DNA of 64,000 bases, from the NCBI RefSeq assembly GCF_017792025.1, contig NZ_CP046956.1, positions 3,038,001 through 3,102,000 on the forward strand, written 5' to 3'. Positions within the stretch are counted from its first letter, which is position 1, and each line of letters begins with the position of its first letter. Below are positions 1-9,135 of the stretch, piece by piece. The notes below the pieces were generated by a model. It was given only the letters and a program-made list of their open reading frames with translations, ran no database searches and was not told where the DNA came from. The stretch is from Sediminibacillus dalangtanensis. Lineage in GTDB: Bacteria; Bacillota; Bacilli; Bacillales; Amphibacillaceae. Position numbers and translations under genes: made by a program.

Positions 1-1074
1 TTATCGACACTCGTCGTCGGGGTTGCCAGCAGTGGTGATCCAAAGCAGTTGGGCCGGATCGGATTGAAAACCGTTGTCTATTATTTGTTTACTACCGCGG
101 TTGCAATTATCATCGGCCTTGCTATAGCCTTCATGTTGTCACCGGGCAAAGGGGTGGATGTTTCACTTTCGGAGAGTGCTCCTGATAAGGAAGTACAGGA
201 ATCGCAAAGTGTTGTCGATACCTTCTTAAATATCATTCCGGAAAACCCTTTTGAGGCACTGGCAAGCGGAAATATCCTGCAAATTATCTTTTTTGCCTTG
301 TTTATCGGACTAGCAATCACATTCGTGGGAGAGAAGGCCCAGCCGGTTTATCGATTTTTCGATGGATTTGCTGAGGTAATGTATAAAATCACTTCCATCA
401 TCATGTATGTGGCGCCAATTGGCATTTTGGGACTGGTGGCTCCGGTGATAGGCGAGTATGGGTTGTCGGTTTTGCTTCCATTGTTGAAAGTAATCCTGGC
501 AGCTGTTATTGCCTGCATACTCCATGCCGGAATCGTTTATTCCTCAGCAGTTCGGATCTATGGAAAAATAAATCCGATCACCTTCTTCAAAGGTATATCA
601 CCGGCTGCTTTAGTTGCATTCAGCACAGCTAGTTCTGCAGGCACCTTGCCCATTACATTAAAAAACACCCAGGATAATTTGGGTGTTCCCAAGAAGATTA
701 GTAGTTTTGTGCTGCCCCTGGGTGCAACGATCAATATGGATGGCACAGCGATCTATCAAGGAGTTGCCGTTGTTTTTATCGCCCAGTTTTATGGATTGGA
801 TCTGTCGTTTATTCAATTGCTTACTGTCGTGGTTACCACTGTACTTGCCTCCATCGGAACGGCAGGGGTACCAGGAGCAGGTTTAATTATGCTGACCATG
901 GTACTAAGCTCCGTCGATATGCCGCTGGAAGGTATTGCGTTGATAGCCGGCGTTGATCGGATTTTGGATATGTTCCGGACGACCTTGAATGTGGTAGGAG
1001 ACGCCTCCGCGACGGTTGTCATCTCCGGGTCCGAAAAAGAAATGCCAGGCCAAAAAAATGCAGAAACACCTTGA
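1..1074 (+). CDS. Dicarboxylate/amino acid:cation symporter, 5' end missing
   Basis: The reading frame is open from base 1, so the gene begins upstream and only its last 357 codons are present. It belongs to the sodium:dicarboxylate symporter family (SDF/DAACS), inner-membrane carriers that take up C4-dicarboxylates or glutamate/aspartate with Na+ or H+. Visible signatures are the serine-rich re-entrant loop (STASSAGTLP), the ATINMDGTAIYQG motif and the VDRILDMFRTTLNVVGD segment near the C-terminus. The rest is hydrophobic helices. A strong hairpin follows the TGA stop. The substrate cannot be decided from this sequence. Family assignment is confident. Confidence 0.9.
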   Translation, partial: LSTLVVGVASSGDPKQLGRIGLKTVVYYLFTTAVAIIIGLAIAFMLSPGKGVDVSLSESAPDKEVQESQSVVDTFLNIIPENPFEALASGNILQIIFFALFIGLAITFVGEKAQPVYRFFDGFAEVMYKITSIIMYVAPIGILGLVAPVIGEYGLSVLLPLLKVILAAVIACILHAGIVYSSAVRIYGKINPITFFKGISPAALVAFSTASSAGTLPITLKNTQDNLGVPKKISSFVLPLGATINMDGTAIYQGVAVVFIAQFYGLDLSFIQLLTVVVTTVLASIGTAGVPGAGLIMLTMVLSSVDMPLEGIALIAGVDRILDMFRTTLNVVGDASATVVISGSEKEMPGQKNAETP

Positions 1075-1095
1075 TCGCCCTATCATTAACATAAT

Positions 1096-1123
1096 AAATC
1101 CCTGCCGATATCGGCAGGGATTT
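1096..1123. terminator. Bidirectional intrinsic terminator
   Basis: A near-perfect palindrome (AATCCCTGCCGA/TCGGCAGGGATT) has A-rich and T-rich flanks. It lies between the convergent symporter and motB genes and can stop transcription from both sides. Confidence 0.85.
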
Positions 1124-1137
1124 TGTACTAGTTATTA

Positions 1138-1902
1138 TCAATCATAGTTTGGCAAAATCAATACTTCCACTCGTCGATTTTTTTCCCGGTTCTTTGGACT
1201 GTCATTCGGGGCAATTGGTTCATACTCTCCGTAACCTTTCGCACTGAATAATCGCTCATCCAGATCTTCATTGTCCAATAGCAGCCGCATGAAATTGACC
1301 GCACGCATGACGCTCAACTCCCAGTTCGATTTAAATTCACTGCTGTGGATGGGCTGATTGTCAGTATGTCCGCTTACTGTAATTTCGTGCGGAGGATTGG
1401 TGTACAAAAAGTTGGAGACTTCTTTCGCAATTTCTTGCCCATCCCCGCTCACTTCAGCACTTCCGGAATCGAAAGAAACATCATTAAGGATAGAAATCAA
1501 TAAACCCTCATCGGTTAACTTGGTATCCAACACATCTGTTAATTCGTTTTCCGTTATATAGCCATTGATTTTTTGCTGGATTTTTGCCAGCTTCTCAATT
1601 TCAGCCCTTTTTTTCTCAGCGTCCTCTGTTTCTTCCTGTTGTTCTTCTTCCTTTTCCTCCTGCTCTTCACCGACTAAAGGTTGTTCTTCTGGAGAAATCG
1701 TTGTACCGCTCTCCATGATCCCTTCACCACTTGAAAACTCCCCTCGCATTACATTGGCGAGCTCTGCGAACTTTTCCTGGTCCACTTTACTAATAGCAAA
1801 CAATACAATAAACAGAGCAAGGAGAAGTGTCAGCAAGTCGGCATAAGGGACAAGCCAGGTTTCATCAATGTGGTCCTCCTTATGCTTCTTTTTCTTTCTC
1901 AC
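1138..1902 (-). CDS. motB: Flagellar motor stator protein MotB
   Basis: This is the stator subunit that anchors the ion channel to peptidoglycan. After a Lys-rich cytoplasmic start there is one transmembrane helix containing the ion-binding Asp (PYADLLTLL, D22). A Glu-rich linker at about 75-105 follows, then an OmpA-like peptidoglycan-binding domain (SGHTDNQP, then NRRVEVLILP). At 254 aa it matches B. subtilis MotB in length and sequence pattern. Its ATG overlaps the motA stop by 4 nt (ATGA), so the two are translationally coupled. Whether the motor uses H+ or Na+ (MotB versus MotS type) is not settled by this reading. Confidence 0.92.
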   Translation of the reverse strand: MRKKKKHKEDHIDETWLVPYADLLTLLLALFIVLFAISKVDQEKFAELANVMRGEFSSGEGIMESGTTISPEEQPLVGEEQEEKEEEQQEETEDAEKKRAEIEKLAKIQQKINGYITENELTDVLDTKLTDEGLLISILNDVSFDSGSAEVSGDGQEIAKEVSNFLYTNPPHEITVSGHTDNQPIHSSEFKSNWELSVMRAVNFMRLLLDNEDLDERLFSAKGYGEYEPIAPNDSPKNREKNRRVEVLILPNYD

Positions 1903-2681
1903 TGTTCTTCTCCCTCCTCAAATTCGGCATATTCTTTCGGTGAGAGGTAGGAGCTTAATTTCCCTTTGATAACTTGGGAAGAGTCGCCAGTGGTCAAGGA
2001 TAAAATGCCCTCAATCATGACACGTTTTGCATGTAATTCCTTTTTGGATTTTTCCTTCAGTTTGTTGGCAAATGGATGCCATAATACATAACCGGAAAAA
2101 ATACCAAACAAGGTCGCGACAAATGCTGCAGCAATGGCATGTCCCAATGCCTCGGTGTCTTCCATGTTACCAAGGGCGGCAATCAGACCGATAACGGCTC
2201 CTAGTACTCCCAATGTCGGAGCATAAGTTCCCGCCTGGGTAAAAATCGAAGCTCCTTCCTGATGGCGCTCTTCGATTGCGTCGATTTTTTCCAATAAAAC
2301 ATCGCGAATAAATTCTGGTGTCTGTCCGTCAACTGCCAATTCCAAACCTGATGCCAAAAATGGATCCTCAATTTCATCCAAATGGTTTTCCAAAGCGAGA
2401 ATACCTTCTCTTCTAGTCAGGTTGGCCCATTCTGTGAACATCGGTATAATATCTTTTACATCCTCGGTTTTTTGCTCTGTAAAGATAATTTTGAATAGTG
2501 CTGGCACCTTTTTCAGTGTTTCCAACGGAAAGGCAATACAAACGGCAGCCATGGTACCAAGAAAAATGATCAAAAGGGCGGCAGGATTGAGCAAGTTTAC
2601 AGGACTAACTCCTTTTAGCACCATCCCTACGCCTACTGCAATAATCGCTAAAAATATTCCTCCAAATGAAGTCTTGTCCAT
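1899..2681 (-). CDS. motA: Flagellar motor stator protein MotA
   Basis: MotA forms the stator ion channel with MotB and pushes on the rotor. The protein starts MDKTSFGGIFLAII and has four membrane segments. The cytoplasmic loop contains the AVDGQTPEFIRD stretch, and the conserved TYAPTLGVLGAVIGLIAAL block leads into TM3, all closely resembling B. subtilis MotA. It is 260 aa, normal for the family. A GGGGGAG ribosome binding site lies 5 nt before the ATG. It is the first gene of a motAB pair. I found no clear sigma-D promoter upstream. Confidence 0.93.
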   Translation of the reverse strand: MDKTSFGGIFLAIIAVGVGMVLKGVSPVNLLNPAALLIIFLGTMAAVCIAFPLETLKKVPALFKIIFTEQKTEDVKDIIPMFTEWANLTRREGILALENHLDEIEDPFLASGLELAVDGQTPEFIRDVLLEKIDAIEERHQEGASIFTQAGTYAPTLGVLGAVIGLIAALGNMEDTEALGHAIAAAFVATLFGIFSGYVLWHPFANKLKEKSKKELHAKRVMIEGILSLTTGDSSQVIKGKLSSYLSPKEYAEFEEGEEQ

Positions 2682-3094
2682 TATTCTCCCCCATATCGAT
2701 TCTTGTTGTTTTTCATAAACAACTCTCTGTTTTTGATGTCTCTATAAAAATAGCCAAAACAGCCATTATCCACTGAACCAAAGAATGTCTCTGTTTCTGG
2801 CGCAAAAGCTATGCTGGTGAAATCCACTTCTATGTACTGTTACCATAAAATCACTCGGCATCAGCCATGTCGAATAAAGACGAATTTCTTCCTCTTTTTA
2901 TTTATCGGATGGAAAATCGCATTTTTAAAGGTGAAAAGGAGGAGAAAAAGAAGGAGCTTGCAAAAAATTCTTCCAAAAGCTCTTTTCGTATGCTTTTTTG
3001 CTGTTAATTAGCGCATTTGATAGAAACAACGCATTAAAGGTAATGGGAAGTTCCATTGCCTATTCAAAAAGCGTGTTACCCACCGCTTCGGTAG

Positions 3095-3175
3095 CATACT
3101 TCGCTTTCCGCGGGCAGAGCGTCAGCTCGAGGAAGCTCACCAGCCGCCGGCGGAAAGCGCAGGGTATTTCCGCAG
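3095..3175. repeat. REP-like imperfect palindrome (Bacillaceae intergenic repeat)
   Basis: Arms CGCTTTCCGC (3102-3111) and GCGGAAAGCG (3150-3159) are exact inverted repeats around a GC-rich centre with further short inverted pieces (GAGC/GCTC). The motif 'CTTCGCTTTCCGCGGGC' is typical of repeats scattered between genes in many Bacillaceae (recalled, not searched). It is far more GC-rich than its surroundings. The gap 2682-3626 otherwise holds only this element and the inverted repeat at 3289-3356. The short open frames across it have no ribosome binding sites. Confidence 0.6.
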
Positions 3176-3288
3176 CGCCGAACTCCCACTCAATAAATGC
3201 AAGAAGTTAGGAAGGCGTAACAAACTATGTCGCAGTTTATACTTTTTGCGATAAAACAACAACTTTTAAACGCAGCCTTCAAAAAACA

Positions 3289-3356
3289 AAAACAATGCAC
3301 GAGTTATCGGAAAATCGCCGGGGAGGCCACTTATCGGAGTACTCGTGCATTGTTTT
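3289..3356. repeat. Perfect 16-bp inverted repeat with 36-nt loop
   Basis: AAAACAATGCACGAGT (3289-3304) and its exact complement (3341-3356) flank a 36-nt loop. The loop area carries a direct repeat of TTATCGG (3304-3310 and 3331-3337). The T-rich right flank would allow terminator function, but no gene ends nearby on the plus strand. It may be an intergenic repeat element. Confidence 0.55.
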
Positions 3357-3626
3357 GAAAAATATATTGTTCCCCATTATTATGACATGGATTTCTCAAT
3401 CTGTCATACATCTATGGTTGGAATTTTCCTAATATTTTCGACGGAATTGGCAACATGACTAGTAAGCATGTTGATCAACAATGCTCATATACTTTGATTA
3501 GCAAGACCTGAGCAGGACACCAATCATTTTTTAAAGAATAGAATAAGAAAAACTGGTCATGATTACATAAAAAGCCTTGTGTAAAATCCACTATTTGTTT
3601 CTTAACCAAAAAAGGAGTTGGATAAG

Positions 3627-4193
3627 ATGAAACAAGGCAGAGCGCCTTTCCCTCCAAGACATCACTTTATGAACCTAACCGAGAAAAATTTAAATTTTGA
3701 AGAAGTTTTTAAACGTATCATCACTTTTATACAACAAGACCCGTCAGCCAATTATCGCCTGATGGTCGGAACGGATTCTCAAGTGTATCGATCGCACACG
3801 CTTTTCGTAACAGGGATAGTCATACAACGCAAGGGAAAAGGAGCTTGGGGATGTGTTCTTCCAACTATTTTTCCACGCAAGTATATGAATCTGCACGAGA
3901 AGATTTCCATGGAAACATCGTTGACTGAACAAATCGCTTATTTATTCGATGAGAAGAAAAAAGAACAATTGATCGATATCATCCTGCCCCATCTTTACCA
4001 TGGCAGTTCCCTGACCATGGAGGGACATATCGATGTAGGATTGGAAAAACGGTCACTCTCCCGTTTTTTGGCTGGGGAAATGATGTCCCGTATCAAAGCT
4101 TCCGGATGGGAACCAGTGGTGAAACCCGAAGCATTTGTCGCTTCAGGATATGCCAACCGTTATACAAAAACACCGGATAAATTTTCTATTTAA
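3627..4193 (+). CDS. YkuK-like protein, RNase H-like fold (DUF458)
   Basis: This is a soluble 188-aa protein resembling the B. subtilis YkuK / DUF458 family, assigned to an RNase H-like fold. The family motif MVGTDSQVYRSH is clear at about residues 52-63, followed by TGIVIQRKGKGAWG. The C-terminus has the VKPEAFVASGYANRYTK signature. ATG 3627 is chosen because AAAGGAG at 3611-3617 sits 9 nt upstream; the in-frame TTG at 3618 is too close to it. No partner gene is adjacent. The biochemical role is unknown even for well-studied relatives, so no function is assigned. Confidence 0.75.
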   Translation: MKQGRAPFPPRHHFMNLTEKNLNFEEVFKRIITFIQQDPSANYRLMVGTDSQVYRSHTLFVTGIVIQRKGKGAWGCVLPTIFPRKYMNLHEKISMETSLTEQIAYLFDEKKKEQLIDIILPHLYHGSSLTMEGHIDVGLEKRSLSRFLAGEMMSRIKASGWEPVVKPEAFVASGYANRYTKTPDKFSI

Positions 4194-4304
4194 TTAAAGT
4201 ATTTCCATAGAAGCGTATCAAGGAAGGGTCAGTTAAATTGGACAAACATTAAAAGGATGATAGACTGAAATTCTAATCACGATAACCAGGAAGGAATTAC
4301 GGGA

Positions 4305-5231
4305 ATGGAATTTCAAGTCATCACTAGTACAATTGTTGTGATGGGAATCATCATTTTTTTAGGCAGTATGACCGCCGTCAAAGTTCCTATCACTGACTCG
4401 TTTAAAGATGGAGTAATGTATATCATATTGAATATCGCTGTACCGGCAGTAATTCTTGACGGAGTTTTTAACACCGATATTTCCAATGATTTGTTTGAGG
4501 CTGTTTTCCTGATTTTTTCTGCAGCGATTTTGCTTTGCATTAGTGCATTGTTTTTCAGCAGGTTCTTCGCCATGCTTTTCCGTTTCGATAATCAAGACGC
4601 GAAGAAATTGTCCGTTCTAGCCTCCTTCGGTAACACTGGATTTATCGGAATCCCTTTATGCGCTTTAATTTTCGGCCCGACAGGAGGACTGCTTGCCGCC
4701 ATTTTTGATGCAGGGCTCGGTGTTGTTATTTTTTCATTTGGGATCGTTTTTTTACAATCAAAAAAAGGACGGGTGATCGAAAACTTCCGTGCTTTCATAA
4801 ACATGCCGATTATTTCCGTAATAGTTGGTTTATTACTATTGGGTGTTGGATTTGATCCCCCAGGATTTCTTAGGCAGCTGACCGAAATGCTTGCCGCTCT
4901 CTCCGGCCCGCTTGCCATGCTTTATGTAGGATTATTGATCCCACCGCTTTTATCAAATGGGAGGTTTAAGTTGTACGGAGCAATTTGGTTTCCATTGGTC
5001 ATGCGGCTGGCTATTATCCCCATTTCAACAGCGGTTGTATTATCTTTCATGCCACTAAGCAGTCTTTTGGATCACATCATTCTATTACAAGCATCCATGC
5101 CGACCTTTACGCTATCTGTCATTCTTTTTTCAAAGTATACTGATGAAAGCGATAAGGCAATTATTACGACTATCGTCTCTACTATTTTATCTATGTTTAC
5201 CATTCCACTTCTTTCCCTGCTTGTAAGTTAG
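4305..5231 (+). CDS. AEC-family transporter (auxin efflux carrier-like permease)
   Basis: This 308-aa integral membrane protein has about ten hydrophobic helices arranged as two halves separated by a short loop, the layout of the AEC family. Members export or import organic acids such as malate. The conserved Asn/Gly/Pro block FGNTGFIGIPL at about 107-117 and the late ASMPTFTLSVILF motif support the family. AGGAAGGA lies upstream of the ATG. It is apparently a monocistronic gene. Substrate is unknown. Confidence 0.85.
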   Translation: MEFQVITSTIVVMGIIIFLGSMTAVKVPITDSFKDGVMYIILNIAVPAVILDGVFNTDISNDLFEAVFLIFSAAILLCISALFFSRFFAMLFRFDNQDAKKLSVLASFGNTGFIGIPLCALIFGPTGGLLAAIFDAGLGVVIFSFGIVFLQSKKGRVIENFRAFINMPIISVIVGLLLLGVGFDPPGFLRQLTEMLAALSGPLAMLYVGLLIPPLLSNGRFKLYGAIWFPLVMRLAIIPISTAVVLSFMPLSSLLDHIILLQASMPTFTLSVILFSKYTDESDKAIITTIVSTILSMFTIPLLSLLVS

Positions 5232-5435
5232 ATAATCGTAGTACAATCTGACTTGACCCCTTTTGTATAATCTATTAAGTATCTGAAAAGGTTTACCAAT
5301 AACCATGATTCACGTCATGCATCATAAAATTAACCTAATCTTTTCGAATCATTTACAGTCACTTCATTTTAAATTGCTAAACTTACGGGTATACCAATGA
5401 AAAGTACCTCCCAACCTATAAATGAGGTGATTCGA

Positions 5436-5642
5436 ATGCTTGAAAAATTGTTGAATGTATTGGTCGATGATTATGACGATAAAGAATTGGAAGAGGATTT
5501 TGAAGTACAAGAGGAAGAAATGATGGAGTTAGACGAAGAAGATCAGATGGAACAGGATCAATTTATCGAAGATCCGGGCATCATCAGGATGTATGGAGAG
5601 AATAATGTAAACGACCATCTTCCTCCTAGTTCCCATTATTAA
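5436..5642 (+). CDS. Small highly acidic protein, unknown
   Basis: The 68-aa product starts MLEKLLNVLVDDYDD and has a long run of Glu/Asp over about residues 10-47, giving a very low predicted pI. There are no membrane segments or cysteines. ATG 5436 is preferred because GAGGTGA lies 5 nt before it, whereas the upstream in-frame ATG 5397 has no ribosome binding site. A strong terminator follows. I do not recognise a family. The region 5232-5435 before it shows no other feature. Confidence 0.6.
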   Translation: MLEKLLNVLVDDYDDKELEEDFEVQEEEMMELDEEDQMEQDQFIEDPGIIRMYGENNVNDHLPPSSHY

Positions 5643-5672
5643 ATTATTTCTCTTTATCTATAGCAACGCCTC

Positions 5673-5706
5673 AGCAGGCCTACCTTCCATTAGGCCTGCT
5701 TTTTTA
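5673..5706 (+). terminator. Intrinsic terminator
   Basis: AGCAGGCCTA and TAGGCCTGCT form a perfect 10-bp stem with an 8-nt loop, followed by T6. It closes the small acidic gene. Confidence 0.88.
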
Positions 5707-5811
5707 ATACGATTTCCCTCCCATCACCAATGTCGAAAAAATAATTCTTTTTTCCTGTGTAAATGTACCTTTAAAATCGGTTTCTTTTCTATCAACAGGA
5801 CTTATTCGGTA

Positions 5812-5841
5812 TAGACAACTATATTAATCTTTTAATATGAT
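5812..5841 (+). promoter_or_regulatory. Putative sigma-A promoter of the amiE-like gene
   Basis: TAGACA (5812-5817), an 18-nt spacer and TATGAT (5836-5841) lie 87 nt before the serine hydrolase start. A perfect Shine-Dalgarno AAAGGAGGT at 5866-5874 sits in the leader without an obvious start codon. Confidence 0.45.
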
Positions 5842-5928
5842 GAAAAAGAAGGAAACGATCAGTCGAAAGGAGGTACATTTTCAAAACTAGTAGAGTTACT
5901 AAAAAGTGAAGATAAATAAGGAGGCCAC

Positions 5929-7632
5929 ATGAAAAAATACTTCATCCCTGTTTGCACAATCGTTATTTGTTCATCATTTCTCATTCCCGCTATTGTCACC
6001 GCAGATTCCCACACCATAGATAAACATTCGCCTTCTATCGAAACCAAACAAAACAAACATGCACAGCCTAAATCCCATCCGGTTTTTTCCTGGGATCAAC
6101 CCGGAAAATTGCCGCCAGTCATTCATCCTGGAAACGCCCGGGGAGCAGGGATGGTCCAACAACCGCTTGATTCTATCGACCAAACGATCAATGGATTTAT
6201 CGCTGAACAGGCAATGCCCGGTGCGGTTACATTGGTTGCACGGCGCGGACATATCGTCCAGCACGAAGCATACGGTTATGCAGCCCGCTATTCGGATGCA
6301 AACCGTACGGAAATGGAAAATCCTATTTCCATGAAAGAAGATACCATTTTTGATTTAGCCTCACTCAGCAAAATATTTACGACTACTGCTGCGATGAAAT
6401 TGTATGAAGAGGGCTATTTTGAGCTGGATGATCCTGTCTCCGATTATATACCTGAATTTGCGGTTAACGGAAAGGAAAGCGTTACCATCAAACAACTAAT
6501 GACCCATACGTCCGGCTTTCCCGCCTGGATCCCCCTTTATACGGAGGGAGAAAACCGGGAAGACAGAATGGAACTTGTCTATCAATCAGAACTGACTGCC
6601 CTTCCCGGCGAACAATACACCTATAGTGACCTGAACATGATCACACTCGGAGGATTAGTCGAACGGTTGTCCGGCAAGCGGCTCGATCAATATGTCTATG
6701 AAAATATAACTGGACCGTTAAATATGGACGATACCATGTACAATCCACCAGCCGAATTAAAAGATCGAATTGCTGCTACAGAATACCAGGCTGTTCCCGA
6801 CCGTGGACTGGTATGGGGAGACGTCCATGATGAAAACGCCTGGTCCCTTGATGGTGTTGCCGGGCACGCCGGCGTATTCTCCACTGCCGAGGACTTAGCT
6901 ATATTTGCCCACATGTTCCTTAATGATGGACGGTACGGCGGCGCTCAAATTTTGCAGCCGAAGACGGTGGAATTGCTTACTGAAAACCAAATCCCTGAAT
7001 TCCCAGGAGACAGCCACGGCTTAGGCTGGGAACTTGGACAAGGCTGGTATATGGATGCGTTATCGGAAGGCACGACGCTCGGCCACACCGGGTACACCGG
7101 CACCTCTATGGTAATCAATCAGAATAATGATACGATTGCCATCCTGCTCACGAACCGCGTCCATCCCAGCAGAGAAACTGTATCAACCAATCCGGTTAGA
7201 CGGCAATTCGCCCAACATGTCGCCGATGCAATACCAGTAGCCATCCCCGGCAAAAAAGATGCCTGGTTTGCGGGATACGGCAATCAGCTCGATCGCTCAT
7301 TAACTGTTGAATGGAATGAAGAGGTAACAGCTTTGTTAAGCTTTGATACTTGGTATCGAACGGAAACCAATTACGATTTTGGTTTTATCGAAACATCAGA
7401 GAACGGCGAAGACTGGACGCAGATTGATTCAGTCAATGGCAGCAGTGTCGATTGGCAGCATCAGGAAATCCAGCTGCCAGAAGGTACAAGGTATGTCCGC
7501 TTCCGTTATGAGACAGACGGAAGTGTGAATGGAAGAGGCTGGTATGTGCACAATATTCAATTAGCTTCGGAACAAGGAAAAAACATTACTCCAGAAATAA
7601 AAAGTAATGGCTGGATTGAACGCGACTATTAA
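5929..7632 (+). CDS. Exported beta-lactamase-fold serine hydrolase, AmiE-like
   Basis: The 567-aa protein begins with a signal peptide (MKKYFIPVCTIVICSSFLI... ending near VTADS). The class C beta-lactamase/PBP fold at about 80-430 shows the catalytic SLSK (S145-K148), a YSD triad in place of YxN (Y232-D234), and HTG (H386) for KTG. A further domain of about 120 residues at the C-terminus is rich in beta structure (RYVRFRYETDG). The family includes B. subtilis AmiE (YbbE), an N-acetylmuramyl-L-alanine amidase encoded beside nagZ and namZ. A namZ-type gene follows here, which supports a role in stripping peptides from wall muropeptides. The exact specificity is inferred; other penicillin-recognising hydrolases look similar. 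A GGAGG site lies 5 nt before the ATG. Confidence 0.72.
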   Translation: MKKYFIPVCTIVICSSFLIPAIVTADSHTIDKHSPSIETKQNKHAQPKSHPVFSWDQPGKLPPVIHPGNARGAGMVQQPLDSIDQTINGFIAEQAMPGAVTLVARRGHIVQHEAYGYAARYSDANRTEMENPISMKEDTIFDLASLSKIFTTTAAMKLYEEGYFELDDPVSDYIPEFAVNGKESVTIKQLMTHTSGFPAWIPLYTEGENREDRMELVYQSELTALPGEQYTYSDLNMITLGGLVERLSGKRLDQYVYENITGPLNMDDTMYNPPAELKDRIAATEYQAVPDRGLVWGDVHDENAWSLDGVAGHAGVFSTAEDLAIFAHMFLNDGRYGGAQILQPKTVELLTENQIPEFPGDSHGLGWELGQGWYMDALSEGTTLGHTGYTGTSMVINQNNDTIAILLTNRVHPSRETVSTNPVRRQFAQHVADAIPVAIPGKKDAWFAGYGNQLDRSLTVEWNEEVTALLSFDTWYRTETNYDFGFIETSENGEDWTQIDSVNGSSVDWQHQEIQLPEGTRYVRFRYETDGSVNGRGWYVHNIQLASEQGKNITPEIKSNGWIERDY

Positions 7633-7656
7633 AGACTAAGACTCTTTTACTTCTTT

Positions 7657-7795
7657 GCCAGTGGCACTAAACACAATTTTAAACTCCTGAGTTTAAGAAA
7701 ACTGGCAGGTGAAAGCGGAGGAAGGGCTTAGATGAGACCCCTCGAAGCGAAGCTTGAGGAAATTCATAGTATTTCCTTAGCGGAACCTCCAAGTA
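7657..7795. repeat. Intergenic region with several short palindromes
   Basis: The 217-nt gap between the two wall enzymes holds TTAAACTC-CT-GAGTTTAA (7679-7696) nested between GCCAGT and ACTGGC, then CCTCGAAGC/GCTTGAGG (about 7740-7760), then a GTATTT/AAATAC pair. The GAAAGCGGAGGAAGG part resembles dispersed Bacillaceae repeats. No T-tract follows, so it is not a standard terminator. Confidence 0.35.
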
Positions 7796-7849
7796 AATAC
7801 CGGAAGCAGTTATATGCATACTAAAAAACGAATTGAGGAGTGGATTCAT

Positions 7850-9133
7850 GTGAAGAAAACGTTTGTCTCGCTGTTTGCTCTCGTCCTTTTGCTATCTTCA
7901 TTGACAGTCGTATTCGCTGACAACAACGGGAATGGTCATGGATATGGAAAAGATAAAGGAAAAGGCAACCCGCATAAGTTCCAGCTCGGCGTTGAACAAC
8001 TGTTGAATGAGCAAAAAGAGTTGATTGAAGGGCAAAAAGTTGGCCTCATCACCAATCCAACCGGCGTCGACCAGGATCTTAATAGTATTGTGGATTTGTT
8101 GCATAATGATCCAGATGTCGAGCTGACAGCATTATACGGTCCGGAACACGGCGTTCGCGGAAGTGCCCAGGCAGGTGATTATGTCGAATACTATATCGAT
8201 GAACAAACCGGTTTGCCTGTCTACAGCCTGTATGGAGAAACAAGGAAACCGACACCGGAAATGCTGGAAGATATTGATGTTCTTTTATTTGATATTCAAG
8301 ATGTCGGAACACGTTTCTATACGTATATTTACACGATGGCCTATGCCATGGAAGCAGCTGCTGAAAACGATCTTCCATTTATTGTACTAGACAGGCCGAA
8401 TCCAATCAGCGGGGAGAAGGTAGAAGGCCCTGTCCTTGATCCAGATTATGCTTCCTTCGTCGGGAATTATCCCATTCCATTGCGCCATGGCATGACAGTC
8501 GGAGAGCTCGCGAAATTTTTCAACGAAGAATATGATATTGGTGCAGATTTGACCGTGGTAGAAATGAACGGCTGGGATCGGGAAGCATACTATGATGAAA
8601 CGCCATTGGAGTTTGTCCTCCCATCTCCGAACATGCCGACCCTTGATACAGCTTTGGTTTATCCAGGTGCAGCTTTGATTGAAGGTACGAATGTCTCAGA
8701 AGGCAGAGGCACGACAAAACCGTTCCAGCTGATCGGCGCCCCCTTCATCAACAGTACGGAACTTGCGGGAGCTTTGAATGATTTGAAACTTCCAGGAGTC
8801 ACTTTCCGGGCTGCATCGTTTACACCAAGTTTTTCGAAACATAGTGGTGAGTTGTCCAATGGAGTAGAAATCCATGTGACCGATCGAGACAGCTTTATGC
8901 CTGTTGAAACAGGACTACACCTGGTAAAAACCATCCATGATATGTACCCGGATGATTTTGCCTTCCGCGCAGAAAACAGCAGCGGCATATCTTTCTTTGA
9001 CAACCTGATCGGAAATGGATGGATTCGGGAAGCGATCGAAAACGGCCAATCCGTGGATGAAATGAAAGCCGAGTGGCAGGATGATCTGGAGGCGTTTAAA
9101 GAGGTTAGAGAGCAATATATGATATACCGTTAG
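7850..9133 (+). CDS. namZ: Exo-beta-N-acetylmuramidase NamZ (DUF1343)
   Basis: This is an exported 427-aa protein of the DUF1343/YbbC family, whose B. subtilis member NamZ removes MurNAc from the non-reducing end of wall fragments. After the signal peptide (KKTFVSLFALVLLL...VFA) comes a Gly/Lys-rich linker. The family core then shows GLITNPTGVD, YGPEHGVRG, DIQDVGTRFYTY, DRPNPI and EGTNVSEGRGTTKPF. GTG 7850 is chosen because GAGGAG lies 9 nt upstream and the signal peptide starts there; ATG 7814 would add a hydrophilic tail. It follows the AmiE-like gene on the same strand. Family assignment is strong. Confidence 0.88.
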   Translation: MKKTFVSLFALVLLLSSLTVVFADNNGNGHGYGKDKGKGNPHKFQLGVEQLLNEQKELIEGQKVGLITNPTGVDQDLNSIVDLLHNDPDVELTALYGPEHGVRGSAQAGDYVEYYIDEQTGLPVYSLYGETRKPTPEMLEDIDVLLFDIQDVGTRFYTYIYTMAYAMEAAAENDLPFIVLDRPNPISGEKVEGPVLDPDYASFVGNYPIPLRHGMTVGELAKFFNEEYDIGADLTVVEMNGWDREAYYDETPLEFVLPSPNMPTLDTALVYPGAALIEGTNVSEGRGTTKPFQLIGAPFINSTELAGALNDLKLPGVTFRAASFTPSFSKHSGELSNGVEIHVTDRDSFMPVETGLHLVKTIHDMYPDDFAFRAENSSGISFFDNLIGNGWIREAIENGQSVDEMKAEWQDDLEAFKEVREQYMIYR

Positions 9134-9135
9134 AC

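Noticed and set aside
2811..3210. Two plus-strand open frames in the gap before the YkuK-like gene
   Set aside because: They have no ribosome binding sites, biased low-complexity products, and one runs through the REP-like palindrome.
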